From assembly GCA_039183635.1 (NCBI GenBank), contig JBCDBL010000010.1:1-46024 (forward strand): a stretch of 46,024 nucleotides of DNA. The letters run 5' to 3'. The position numbers were made by a program, and so were the translations under genes. Positions 32,589-41,043 of this stretch are shown here, piece by piece (the first letter of the stretch is position 1; every line of letters starts with the position of its first letter). This DNA comes from JBCDBL01 sp039183635 (GTDB lineage: Bacteria; Pseudomonadota; Alphaproteobacteria; Caulobacterales; Parvularculaceae). Below the pieces are notes generated by a model, which was not told the DNA's origin, did not search any database, and saw only the letters and a list, made by a program, of their open reading frames with translations.

Positions 32589-33917
32589 TTATCGTTTAAT
32601 TTCAGGTATATACTCAATCACAAGGGGTCTTTTTATAAGGTTTGCATACTTTTGCAAAACTTCTGGAGGCGGATGCGCGGTCCCTGTCTCATACCTTCTT
32701 ATCGCTCCCTCAGAAATGCCAAGCGCATCGGCCATAGCTACTTTGGACAAACCTAACTCCTTACGGAGATTAGACAGAAAGTCACAATAGGCATCGCCTG
32801 TAGCAGCACCTACAAATCTAGCAGCTAGTTCTAAATTATATTGATTGTTCAACGTCCCCCTTGAAGACTGCTTTTTATCTACAACTTCTCTTTGTGCATA
32901 CTTTAATATATTTTTCCATTCGTTATCAAAAGATATTTGCTCTGAATTTCTCAAATATAAATCATATAGCTTTTTTTGATGCTCTGTACTGATTAAGCAA
33001 CGATCAGATTCAATAAGCTTTATATATCCTTCCGATAACCCCGCTAGTTCAGCAACGGACTCGATAGATAGCTCTGCAGCATGACGAGCATCCTCGTAAC
33101 AAAGGCCAACTGTTCGGACCTTAAAACCGAAACGACCTTCTTTATCGATTGGCGAACTGCCCAAATAGGGGGTCGGGACTGAGTCCCAAGAAAGACCCCG
33201 ATGCAGGGAAAAGAATACCGCAAAGAATGAATCAAACGGCTGCGTTTTGAATGCCTGAGCTAAATCACTTTCATGTCGATAAACCGGGTCGGGCACCGAA
33301 GTGCTTTTCGTACGCTTAACAGAAAATAAGGATGTTTTTATATCTGGACGGCTATTCGTTAATTCACTTGGCTGATAGGGAGTGCTGACTACTATCGGTT
33401 TTGGTGGTGCTACTATAAATGGCTGATCCTCCGCAGAATCAAGGTCAAAATAAACTGTTATGTACTTTTCACGCTCATCACGGACCTCGCTAGGCTTATG
33501 CTCATCTAAGGCTTCCAAAATTCCTTTAAGGTATACTGAAGGCTTACGTAAAGAAACTCCATTGAACAAGCCAATGACATCTTGCAAAAGGTTATCATAA
33601 GCTTTGTATGTCATAATTACAGAGATAAGAAGTTCATCGCCTTCTTTAACTGATATTATAACTTGATCAGTGATACCCATTTCTGTGGAGGCATTTAAGG
33701 GGTGTCGTGTTTCCACACAGTAGCTTACCTGCTGATAAGAAAAACACTCTCTGTATGGAATTTTTTGAGGGCCAATGCCCCCTTCTGTAAAGGCTATACC
33801 TCTCAGCAACATAGCGACTTGATCAGTATTGAAGGCCGCCATAAGCAAGCCAACCTCATAAGGTGCAAAAATCAGGTTTGGCTCTTTGAAATGATCCTCC
33901 CACTTTTGTTCTGGCAT
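32589..33917 (-). CDS. Regulator-like protein with two HTH (XRE-type) domains
   Basis: 442 residues, AT-rich gene. Residues 1-210 are a domain I do not recognise (hydrophobic strands such as LLISVIMTYKAYDNLLQDV; Cys residues at SYCVE and YRECF). Residues about 277-320 contain a first HTH (ELSIESVAELAGLSEGYIKL) and 379-432 a typical Xre/Cro HTH (LRKELGLSKVAMADALGISE, then GAIRRYETG). It lies right upstream of the transfer operon promoter with its tandem palindromes and is probably its repressor or activator. The large N-terminal part may sense a ligand or act as a protease-cleavable or peptide-binding module; this is guesswork. Confidence 0.75.
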   Translation of the reverse strand: MPEQKWEDHFKEPNLIFAPYEVGLLMAAFNTDQVAMLLRGIAFTEGGIGPQKIPYRECFSYQQVSYCVETRHPLNASTEMGITDQVIISVKEGDELLISVIMTYKAYDNLLQDVIGLFNGVSLRKPSVYLKGILEALDEHKPSEVRDEREKYITVYFDLDSAEDQPFIVAPPKPIVVSTPYQPSELTNSRPDIKTSLFSVKRTKSTSVPDPVYRHESDLAQAFKTQPFDSFFAVFFSLHRGLSWDSVPTPYLGSSPIDKEGRFGFKVRTVGLCYEDARHAAELSIESVAELAGLSEGYIKLIESDRCLISTEHQKKLYDLYLRNSEQISFDNEWKNILKYAQREVVDKKQSSRGTLNNQYNLELAARFVGAATGDAYCDFLSNLRKELGLSKVAMADALGISEGAIRRYETGTAHPPPEVLQKYANLIKRPLVIEYIPEIKR

Positions 33918-34124
33918 TACTCGAAAATCCTCACGTCTACGCTTTTATCTTTCTTGCATGCTTTAATTACGCGGGCCTTTCAGTGAGACCTTACATGCCT
34001 CCAACCCAAGACGTGCTACAGCATACCTTTCAACAAGGAATACCCCAGGCAACCGATGAAGCATTGAACATACGTTGGAGTGAAAGATTCGCCAAGCGAT
34101 CTGAAAACGTGAAGGCCACAAGAA

Positions 34125-34151
34125 AGCGTAAGCATATCAAATGCTTACGCT
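34125..34151. other. Perfect 11-bp palindrome in a gene-poor gap
   Basis: AGCGTAAGCAT and ATGCTTACGCT enclose a five-base loop (ATCAA). No T-run follows in either direction. The gap 33,918-34,206 has no other recognisable gene; the hairpin lies between the divergently oriented regulator and the end of the PEP-CTERM-like gene and may be a terminator for the latter, or a recombination or replication site. Confidence 0.45.
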
Positions 34152-34206
34152 ATTCAAGTTATGGAGATTCTTACTCTACCAGGAAAATCGAGCGCGTTTC
34201 GACTTA

Positions 34207-34818
34207 TTAATTACGCATCAGTCTTGGGCGCGCTATACGCCCTATCATTACAAAACCTGCTATCAACAGACCCAGCGCCCCCGGAGCAGAGACCTGTGAA
34301 ACATGCGGGTTTTCCCGGATATCAAGTATCAGGGATGCGCCCTGAAAGGTCGGATTAAAGGCTGAATATAAGTTGGAGTTCGTGAAGTAGCTTAAAGTAT
34401 CCCGTGACGGTCCTTCATTCACGGCTAATTGGAAATTTTCGACATCTGTCGAGGCGCCGTTTTTGAGCTGAAATGTCGAAGTCCAGTTTCCGAAAATATT
34501 GATCACGAAGGACACATCAATATCGGTTTCATCCAGAGTGAAGCTTCCAAAATTCGCATCGAACTGAAAGCCTGAAACTGTCTGAACTTGATTGATAATT
34601 GTATCATCGTAAATCAGCGAAAATGAACCACTAACCGGATCAAAAGGTGCAGTGCTAGGAGTGCTGGCCCCGTCTGAGAAGGCCGCAGCAGAAAACAAGC
34701 CGTCGAGCTTAATGAGCGCCGCCTGAGCGCCAACCGTCAAAAACATCCATGATGCCGCCAACGCCAGCACCGAACGCAAACCTGCCGCAGCAAAAGCGGC
34801 TGTGGATAAGTTTCTCAA
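34207..34818 (-). CDS. PEP-CTERM-like exported protein (VSAPG variant)
   Basis: 203 residues from TTG 34818, the only start before an in-frame stop at 34,846; GGA lies seven bases upstream. Signal peptide (SVLALAASWMFLTVGAQAA, cleavage near residue 33), a beta-rich Ser/Thr/Asn body without cysteine, and a C-terminal sorting-like signal: VSAPGALGL, a hydrophobic helix (LIAGFVMIG) and a basic end (RIARPRLMRN). The VSAPG form replaces VPEP and is the second such tail in the window. These proteins are sorted by exosortases and often linked to exopolysaccharide. It lies beside a resolvase, so it is probably cargo of the mobile region. Confidence 0.75.
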   Translation of the reverse strand: MRNLSTAAFAAAGLRSVLALAASWMFLTVGAQAALIKLDGLFSAAAFSDGASTPSTAPFDPVSGSFSLIYDDTIINQVQTVSGFQFDANFGSFTLDETDIDVSFVINIFGNWTSTFQLKNGASTDVENFQLAVNEGPSRDTLSYFTNSNLYSAFNPTFQGASLILDIRENPHVSQVSAPGALGLLIAGFVMIGRIARPRLMRN

Positions 34819-34917
34819 AAACGTTCCGTATAGAGATTCGATGGTTTAAGCTACTTTCATATCTTGTAGTTGAGGATTTCCGGGCGTTTCCATTGGGGTG
34901 ATGATTTCGGAAGTCCA

Positions 34918-34945
34918 TGTCTCATAGGGGAACCCTTGCGAGACA
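34918..34945. promoter_or_regulatory. res-like resolvase binding site
   Basis: A 28-bp near-palindrome begins TGTCTCATAGGGG and ends CCCTTGCGAGACA, 38 bases before the resolvase start codon. Tn3-family res subsites are of the same length class and also begin TGTC; the inner arms GGGGAACCCT form the dyad. Only one such subsite is clear here. Confidence 0.5.
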
Positions 34946-34982
34946 AGTTTTATGAAAAAAACCAATCGCAAAGGAGAATGTC

Positions 34983-35546
34983 ATGCGAAAAATCGGCTAT
35001 GCCCGCGTATCCACCATCGACCAAAATCTTGATCTGCAAATCGACGCTCTCGAACGCGCCGGATGTGACGAAGTTTTCAAGGATCACGGAATGAGCGGAG
35101 CAACGCTTGACAGGGAAGGCTTAGGAGAAGCCATAGCCGCGCTTGAGCAAGGCGATATGTTCGTTGTCTGGCGGCTCGACAGGCTGGCGCGATCCATGCG
35201 TGAACTCACCGACGCTGTATGGACGCTTCACAACCGCGGGATAGAATTTCGGTCCTTATGTGAGCATATCAGTGTGGATTCCGCCTTTGGTGAATTCACG
35301 CTGCATATCTTGAGCGCCGTCGCCCATCTGGAACGCGCCTTGATTGTCGAGCGTACTCGTGAAGGCATGGCGGCGGCGAAAAAGCGCGGTGTTAAATTCG
35401 GGCGCAAGCCTGTGCTGGACGTTCCCGCTTGCGAAGAGGCTATATCTCTTGTGAATTGCGGAATGGCTGTTTCCGATGTCGCGGCACATATGGGCGTGAG
35501 CCGTTCAACCATTTATAGACAAATGCGAAGGCAAGTTGCAGCATAA
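34983..35546 (+). CDS. Small serine resolvase/invertase (Tn3-resolvase/Pin type)
   Basis: 187 residues; AAAGGAG lies seven bases before ATG 34983. Catalytic Ser in GYARVST (Ser9 or so), the VVWRLDRLARSMREL helix with the conserved Arg pair, HILSAVAHLERALIVERTREG as the dimer helix, and a C-terminal HTH (SDVAAHMGVSRSTIYRQM). Length is exactly that of the family. It would resolve dimers of the element or of a nested transposon at the adjacent res-like site; no Tn3 transposase is present in the window, so it may be a relic or a stand-alone dimer-resolution system. Confidence 0.92.
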   Translation: MRKIGYARVSTIDQNLDLQIDALERAGCDEVFKDHGMSGATLDREGLGEAIAALEQGDMFVVWRLDRLARSMRELTDAVWTLHNRGIEFRSLCEHISVDSAFGEFTLHILSAVAHLERALIVERTREGMAAAKKRGVKFGRKPVLDVPACEEAISLVNCGMAVSDVAAHMGVSRSTIYRQMRRQVAA

Positions 35547-36148
35547 GTATGTTGGCGCTTGCACGTATGTAGTACCAAGCCAATGTGTGCACGACCTAGA
35601 TATCTGCACTAATCGCAAGATGTATGTGGTAGTACCACATATCTTGGCAAGGAAGACACTCCGTTCTTCCGTTGCATCCATCTAGGAAAACCCTAAGCGC
35701 GGCGAAGCCGGCACTAAGGGTTTTTGTGGCGCATGTCAGGTGTTGAACCTTCATGCGCCAGTAATCGTATCGCCGATTAATCACTCGCAAGGAGACTGCG
35801 CTCTCCTCTGCACACCATCGCTCAAAAGGGCTATAGCGCCCCTTTGAAATCCACTCGCCGGACTTGGAGAATGAACCTCTCCACCCGCACCGAACCATGC
35901 CCAAACGTTTCCGCCGTTTGATCACGACTTGGGACGTATGCCGTCCAAGACCTTGCACCAAGGTTTCGCCCTTGGAGACGACCAAAGAGCCTGCCCGTGC
36001 TCTTTGGAAACATGGGGTAAATGTAGCCACGTGAAATACTTAAGGCGAAGGCTATAAACAACGTACAAAGAATATATTTGCATAAAAGAGAGTTTTTCTG
36101 TAACAGTCGAGCATAATCTTGTGGTTTTACTAATAGGGATGTTCTCAC
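35547..36148. other. 600-base gap without a convincing gene
   Basis: Holds the terminator at 35,686 and, around 35,560-35,640, an imperfect dyad built from GTAGTACCA words (ATGTAGTACCAAG and GGTAGTACCACA). From 35,740 to 36,010 the sequence is GC-richer and unlike the AT-rich 130 bases before the next gene. Open frames on the minus strand (35,596-36,030 and 35,831-36,274) are Cys/Arg/Trp-rich, lack a ribosome binding site and one runs into the next gene antisense; they are not called. Confidence 0.5.
35686..35725 (+). terminator. Intrinsic terminator hairpin downstream of the resolvase
   Basis: AAAACCCTAAGCGCGGC pairs imperfectly with GCCGGCACTAAGGGTTTTT around GAA; the descending arm runs into TTTTT at 35,721. 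On the minus strand a weaker T-run follows as well, so it may work in both directions. Confidence 0.7.
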
Positions 36149-39100
36149 ATGGCTTTGAGCAGCAGGCCTTCGATAAAACAAGCGCTTGCCGCAGCCAGTT
36201 TTGCGGCAATCGCGCCTGTTCAAGCCAATGACATGCCCCTTGATGTTGCGCCTGAGGGAGCAGGCCCGTTTCAAAGATTTGTAACTTTATTCAATGGGCG
36301 CGAATATACCGAACGTGACAAAGCGGCAAAGCGCGCTGAAATGCGTGAGTATCTCAGGAACAACCCATATGAAGGTTTGAGAGCGTTCGATGCATACGAA
36401 GCCGGATCGCTGGAACAGGCAGCGGCAATCAATGAGCGATATAACAGAGAGCATGAGAGCCGTGAGGCCCGTATCCGTCAATTATCGAAACAGCCAACAA
36501 TTGAAAGATCGCAAACGACAGGTGGTGGCGTCGAAAACAGTGTTGGGGTTGGTATAGACGTTGGCCTTGAAGCCAGCAGCCGGGCCAGTTCGTACACCAA
36601 CACACAAATGAGTGTAACTGTACCGATGACGAGTCCGGAAATTGAACGCGCCAAACTGGACGCAGAGAAAGAGAAGGCGAAAACTGAATTTCTATTGAGA
36701 GTTCAGAACGATCCGGACGCTTACGAACGACTCGTAGAAGACTACGTTGACGCCCAACATACAGACTCCAAAGACCGATCAGACAAGCAAAATCTTTTGA
36801 TGCGCGTTCAGGAGGATATCCAGCACCGCTCAGGGGGGCACTTCTCCGCACGACCAGATACAGCCAATAACATTCTGCGCAATACCAGCAACTCCTCAGA
36901 CGTTGAGACAGGTATGAACGCAGACCCACGCTTTCGGAACCATGAGCGTGAAGAACACAGAAAAATTCTGCGTGGATTGGGTTTAAAGGATGAAGTGATT
37001 GATGACTATATTGACGGCAAAATGAGCGCGTCGGAAGCTTTGCAGAAATCAGGACTGACGAAAGATCAGTTTCAAGGAAATATAACAGCTTATTACAGCC
37101 AAAACATCACGATCAATCCAACGGTTGAAAAAGAGTCAAAGACGGAAGAGCAGATTAGGGAAGAAGCGGCGGAAAAAATTCGTGAAGAAGTGGCGTATCG
37201 GCGTAAATGGGGCAAGGCGGTAGAGAATGTAAGCCTACTGGTTTTTGGCGATAATGACGATGTGTACGAGGCGAAAAAAGCCTACGACACAGGGCTGGAT
37301 ATCTATGAAGGTGTTTCTCTTTTAATCAATGATGCACTTGATCCGAGCGGTATCAGCCTTGTCGCGGGTGGGATAAACATGCTCGCCGGGGCTAAAAATA
37401 AACAATCTGCTGAGCAACAAATGCTCGATAAAGTGCTTGAAGAGCTAGAAGCCATTCGTAAGCAACTCCAGAAAATTGAGCAGAAGCTGGATATAGCGCT
37501 TGGCAAACTCGACGACATTATTCTCGCCGCTGAGGATCTTAAACAGGGAAATGCGGAGCGCTTTGTGAAATTAATGCGTGAGCTTTCTGACAATGAAGTT
37601 CAAAGCCAGAAGCGCGAAGCGCTTTACGCACAATACGCTCTCGCCAATAAACTCAAGATCGATTCTGCAGGAGTGCTCGGCACATTTGTGAATGAGGGCG
37701 AGGGCGTAGAACTCTTAAGGCAGTGTTTGCAGGAAGACAGAAAATGCCAATGGAAAGGGGTTCATACTATTGATCCCAAAAGCCCATTTTACCGCATACA
37801 GGAGGAGGCTAATAGCTGGTGGGGATTTTTGACGGATACAGTTCGTAGCCCAAGCTATCAGTACTTCAACGACTTTATGACCATGAGCGCAGAAGAGATC
37901 GAGGCGCGTATTGAAGGCGACGATGCTGCGCTCGCAGCTATTTTCGACCGTCAGAATAAAAGCCGGTTTATTCATTCTGTCGAACAGCGTGTCGAGGTTT
38001 TTCCAGATATCGCTCAATGGCTTAATCAACAGGGCTTTCGTCATGGCCTTTTAGAGGTGTCAGAACCCTTAAGGGAGACGGATGGAGAACAAGCCGAAGC
38101 CAAGCCAACCCCTGATGCCCAATTGAAGGAAAAGGTTGTTCGATACCCGATGATTGATGGGGAATCGTTAGAGATTGCGCATCCGCATTTCGTAACGCGT
38201 GTTGGTGTTCCCGAATACGCGAAATTGACGCTCCATCTGCCGAAATCGGCGGGCTACCATGCCGCCTCGCCGCAAGCGTATGAGATACGGGAAATGGTGC
38301 TGGACATTGATCAAGCATCGCTGGAAATGCGCAAGAACGTCGAACTGGCGCGGGCGGTTTATGCCGCCAATCTTGCAGAAGCGCTCAATGCAATTGAGGC
38401 TCGGATGACTGCGCTTGGCGAAGTGCATTTACTAGCCTTCAAATCTAACGAAGAAGACTATCCAGGGAAGCTTGGTATCGCGTATGCTGACAATACTGCG
38501 CAACAAATTCGCAACGAAATAACAACTGCTAGCCATGAAAAGTTGCTCAGGATAGGAGAAAAAATAGGCATTTTGAGATTAAGCGGATGGTTGTCCGACC
38601 CCGTGGTAGGTGAAATAGAGAGAATATACTTTAGCGAAAATTATCCAGATTTGTCAGATAAAGCTAAGGGCTTGATATCTCAACATGCTCCGCAATTCAT
38701 GACCCCCTCCGGGGGGATACAAATTTGGAGAAATAAGAAAGCAAACTCTACGAGTTATCTGTACCCACCGATTCAAAACGCAATCCAAGAACTGCTTATG
38801 TATCATATCGGTGTTGCCCAGAACCGCGCCTTTAAAGACTTCAGCTACGTAAGCCCCCTTCAGCCATTCTTTCATGACATCGAACGTGCTCGGTTCGCAC
38901 TGGATACATTGATGAAAGGCGGCTATGGCGACGCCTATATATTTGATGCGGGCACAGAAAGCTTGCGAAAATCATCCGAGTTAATGACTCGCATTGATGA
39001 TGAGCTCAACAAGCTTGCTCAGCCCGACGCTCATCTTAAGTCGTTGGCTGATGTGGTTGCGGCTTATGAGGCAATCGAAAAGTTACAGCAGGAATTTGAA

Positions 39101-39214
39101 GCACTTAATCTCAGCTTTGAGACGATACGTGTTCATGACGAAAGACTCGATATGGGCATGGGTAATGTCGACGGCGCCCTCGAACATCTGAATACAATTC
39201 CACACGTGCAATAA
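36149..39214 (+). CDS. Large exported coiled-coil protein of unknown function (1021 aa)
   Basis: Start at ATG 36149 with AGGGA upstream. A Sec signal peptide (IKQALAAASFAAIAPVQA, cleavage near residue 29) directs it out of the cytoplasm. Residues about 90-150 are charged; 125-145 are Gly/Ser/Val-rich (GGGVENSVGVGIDVGLEASS); 330-350 is a Glu/Arg helix; 395-410 is a short hydrophobic stretch (GISLVAGGINMLAG); 418-465 is a strong coiled coil (LDKVLEELEAIRKQLQKIEQ, then KLDIALGKLDDI). The only two cysteines, in CLQEDRKC (about 527-534), could form a disulfide. A second helix-rich region (about 940-1010) ends the protein. No known domain is recognised. A periplasmic or secreted toxin, adhesin or entry-exclusion-like protein are all possible; it is followed 250 bases later by the ABC-3C operon. 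Confidence 0.75.
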   Translation: MALSSRPSIKQALAAASFAAIAPVQANDMPLDVAPEGAGPFQRFVTLFNGREYTERDKAAKRAEMREYLRNNPYEGLRAFDAYEAGSLEQAAAINERYNREHESREARIRQLSKQPTIERSQTTGGGVENSVGVGIDVGLEASSRASSYTNTQMSVTVPMTSPEIERAKLDAEKEKAKTEFLLRVQNDPDAYERLVEDYVDAQHTDSKDRSDKQNLLMRVQEDIQHRSGGHFSARPDTANNILRNTSNSSDVETGMNADPRFRNHEREEHRKILRGLGLKDEVIDDYIDGKMSASEALQKSGLTKDQFQGNITAYYSQNITINPTVEKESKTEEQIREEAAEKIREEVAYRRKWGKAVENVSLLVFGDNDDVYEAKKAYDTGLDIYEGVSLLINDALDPSGISLVAGGINMLAGAKNKQSAEQQMLDKVLEELEAIRKQLQKIEQKLDIALGKLDDIILAAEDLKQGNAERFVKLMRELSDNEVQSQKREALYAQYALANKLKIDSAGVLGTFVNEGEGVELLRQCLQEDRKCQWKGVHTIDPKSPFYRIQEEANSWWGFLTDTVRSPSYQYFNDFMTMSAEEIEARIEGDDAALAAIFDRQNKSRFIHSVEQRVEVFPDIAQWLNQQGFRHGLLEVSEPLRETDGEQAEAKPTPDAQLKEKVVRYPMIDGESLEIAHPHFVTRVGVPEYAKLTLHLPKSAGYHAASPQAYEIREMVLDIDQASLEMRKNVELARAVYAANLAEALNAIEARMTALGEVHLLAFKSNEEDYPGKLGIAYADNTAQQIRNEITTASHEKLLRIGEKIGILRLSGWLSDPVVGEIERIYFSENYPDLSDKAKGLISQHAPQFMTPSGGIQIWRNKKANSTSYLYPPIQNAIQELLMYHIGVAQNRAFKDFSYVSPLQPFFHDIERARFALDTLMKGGYGDAYIFDAGTESLRKSSELMTRIDDELNKLAQPDAHLKSLADVVAAYEAIEKLQQEFEALNLSFETIRVHDERLDMGMGNVDGALEHLNTIPHVQ

Positions 39215-39256
39215 CTGGTTTTTAACGGCCACAAATATTACAGGTGTGAATTTTAA

Positions 39257-39397
39257 GTGAGCGTCCAGGCCGCTATCAGTAATATAGCTCTATCCAGTGT
39301 TTACAATCACAACTTGTATGATCAGTTTTTAAATAACTGGGAAGAGCTATCAATAAAACTTAGTAAGTATATTTACGGCTTTAAAGTTCAGAGGTGA
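39257..39397 (+). CDS. Candidate 46-residue ORF ahead of the ABC-3C operon
   Basis: A frame from GTG 39257 to TGA 39395 would encode a helical, mildly acidic-to-basic peptide (VSVQAAISNIALSSVYNHNL, ending in KVQR). The ribosome binding site is weak (GGTG nine or more bases upstream). It fills most of the gap 39,215-39,464 between the large exported protein and the nuclease effector gene. Listed as a possibility only. Confidence 0.2.
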   Translation: MSVQAAISNIALSSVYNHNLYDQFLNNWEELSIKLSKYIYGFKVQR

Positions 39398-39464
39398 ACT
39401 CGTTACGGTTGTGTCAGAGTGTCTAGGTGGTTATGGTCTAAAGAGATCAAGTTTTGGGGTACTC

Positions 39465-40562
39465 ATGATTTCGGATAAAGACTTGAAAGAAATAATAGCA
39501 CCGCCGCCGAAGGGGGAAGCCAGCGCTGAACATGTTGGTTCAGGAATTCCGATCCCAAAACCCGTACGCGTCAGAAACTTAAGTCCTGATGAATGGGAGG
39601 AGTTCATTGAAGAATGGAGTACTTCACTTTCCGGATGTTATAAAAAGGTTCGCCGTTTTGGAGGAGCGAATGACCTTGGTGTTGATATAGCGGGCTTCTG
39701 CACCAAAAACGGTTTTGAAGGTTACTGGGACAACTATCAATGCAAACATTATGATCACCCTCTCTACCCGTCTGACATATGGGTAGAGATTGGGAAAATA
39801 ATTTACTACTCTTACCACGGAGAGTATATAGCGCCGCGCGCATATTATTTCGTTGCGTCTCAGGGGATTGGAACAAAGCTTGAGAAACTATTGAACAATC
39901 CCACGAAGTTAAAAGAGCAGGCAGCGGCGAATTGGGGCAAATATTGCCGGAATGGTATTACCGATCTATTCGAAATTCTTTTGGAAGGTGAACTCCAGAA
40001 ATATTTCGATGCATTTGATTTTTCGATCTTCTCTTCCAAGTCACATATTGATCTTGTTAACGATCATGCAAATACTGGCTATCATGCGGTGCGTTTCGGA
40101 GGTGGCTTGCCACAACGTCCTAAAGCAGATGCACCGCCGAGCACACCCCAAAAAACTGAAAGCCCTTATATTCGCCAGCTCCTTAACGCCTATAGCGATC
40201 ACTTAGGCGAAAACCTTGATGACGTTTCAAAACTTGATGCCTGCGCTGCGTTAAAAAGTGATTTTTTGCGTCAGCGCGAACGCTTCTATCATGCCGAATC
40301 GTTGAGAAATTTTGCGCGCGACACGGTGCCTGACGGTACTTACGCTTCTTTACAAGACGAAATTTATCACGGTGTCGTAGATATTGTTGAGGGTGCACAT
40401 GCAAACGGTTTTGAGCGGATGAAATCTACTGTTGCTCAAGCAGCGCAGATCGCAACAACTTCTAATCCGCTTGCGTCGGTCGTTAAAACGCAGGATCGAC
40501 AAGGCATTTGCCACCAACTCGCAAACGATGATCGCTTGCACTGGGTGCCGGTTGATGAGTGA
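39465..40562 (+). CDS. ABC-3C effector: Mrr-like restriction endonuclease domain plus ABC-3C C-terminal domain
   Basis: 365 residues from ATG 39465 (GGGGT five bases upstream); GTG 39411 would add 18 residues. After a Pro-rich lead, residues 38-180 form a PD-(D/E)xK nuclease: NLSPDEWEEFIEEW (acidic residue on the first helix), FGGANDLGVDIAGF (Asp74) and NYQCKHYD with the Q-x-K pair 92-94, the pattern of Mrr-type enzymes that cut DNA. Residues about 250-365 (SPYIRQLLNAYSDHLGENL to LHWVPVDE) match the ABC-3C C-terminal domain that docks to the partner proteins. Overlaps the next gene by eight bases. Predicted to be the DNA-cutting effector unleashed by the ATPase. Confidence 0.85.
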   Translation: MISDKDLKEIIAPPPKGEASAEHVGSGIPIPKPVRVRNLSPDEWEEFIEEWSTSLSGCYKKVRRFGGANDLGVDIAGFCTKNGFEGYWDNYQCKHYDHPLYPSDIWVEIGKIIYYSYHGEYIAPRAYYFVASQGIGTKLEKLLNNPTKLKEQAAANWGKYCRNGITDLFEILLEGELQKYFDAFDFSIFSSKSHIDLVNDHANTGYHAVRFGGGLPQRPKADAPPSTPQKTESPYIRQLLNAYSDHLGENLDDVSKLDACAALKSDFLRQRERFYHAESLRNFARDTVPDGTYASLQDEIYHGVVDIVEGAHANGFERMKSTVAQAAQIATTSNPLASVVKTQDRQGICHQLANDDRLHWVPVDE

Positions 40563-41043
40563 ATCGAGGTTACCTACACCGTTTAATACCCCTCTTGAGA
40601 CGGGAATCCGTTCGCTCGCAATTTTGGTAGAGGCGTATCCCGTTTCTTTCGATTTGCAGCGCTTGGTGGAAATGGATTATTTGGTGGTTCATTCTGGAGA
40701 TGCAGATGGGCCAGAAAGTCTTCACGCGCCGTTACCAATGCGAGCAGGCGAATTGCTTGTACGCCGTGGCTTGATAGAGAAGGGCCTGACTTTGATGATG
40801 AGCAGGCATCTCGTCCGCCGCCTACCTAACACGGGCGGTTTTGAGTATCTCGCTAGTGAGTTGGCTTCACCGTTTATGTCTTCACTTGAAGCGCCTTACA
40901 CGCGTCAGCTTATTGATCGAGCATCATGGGCGGTGGAGCGGTTTGCAGAAATGAGTACGAAGGAGATGTCTCAGTTTACGCATCAGTTATTTGAAAAGTG
41001 GACAACCGAGTTTCAATCTGTCCAGAAGCCAGGACAGATGTGA
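40555..41043 (+). CDS. ABC-3C middle component (MC2-like)
   Basis: 162 residues from ATG 40555, eight bases inside the effector gene. The sequence FNTPLETGIRSLAILVEAYP, the DLQRLVEMDYLVVHSGDADG segment, PESLHAPLPMRAGELLVRRG and LIEKGLTLMMSRHLVRR are those of the small winged-helix-like middle component of three-component ABC systems described by comparative genomics. It is thought to connect effector and ATPase. Stop and next start overlap as TGATG, so all three proteins are translationally coupled. Confidence 0.82.
   Translation: MSESRLPTPFNTPLETGIRSLAILVEAYPVSFDLQRLVEMDYLVVHSGDADGPESLHAPLPMRAGELLVRRGLIEKGLTLMMSRHLVRRLPNTGGFEYLASELASPFMSSLEAPYTRQLIDRASWAVERFAEMSTKEMSQFTHQLFEKWTTEFQSVQKPGQM

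Noticed and set aside
33983..34210. Plus-strand frame of 75 codons before the PEP-CTERM-like gene.
   Set aside because: It includes the perfect palindrome at 34,125 and lacks a start signal; probably chance.
35596..36274. Two overlapping minus-strand open frames of 144 and 147 codons in the gap before the large exported protein.
   Set aside because: Composition is rich in Cys, Trp and Arg, no ribosome binding site is present, they overlap each other out of frame, and one runs antisense into the signal peptide region of a real gene.
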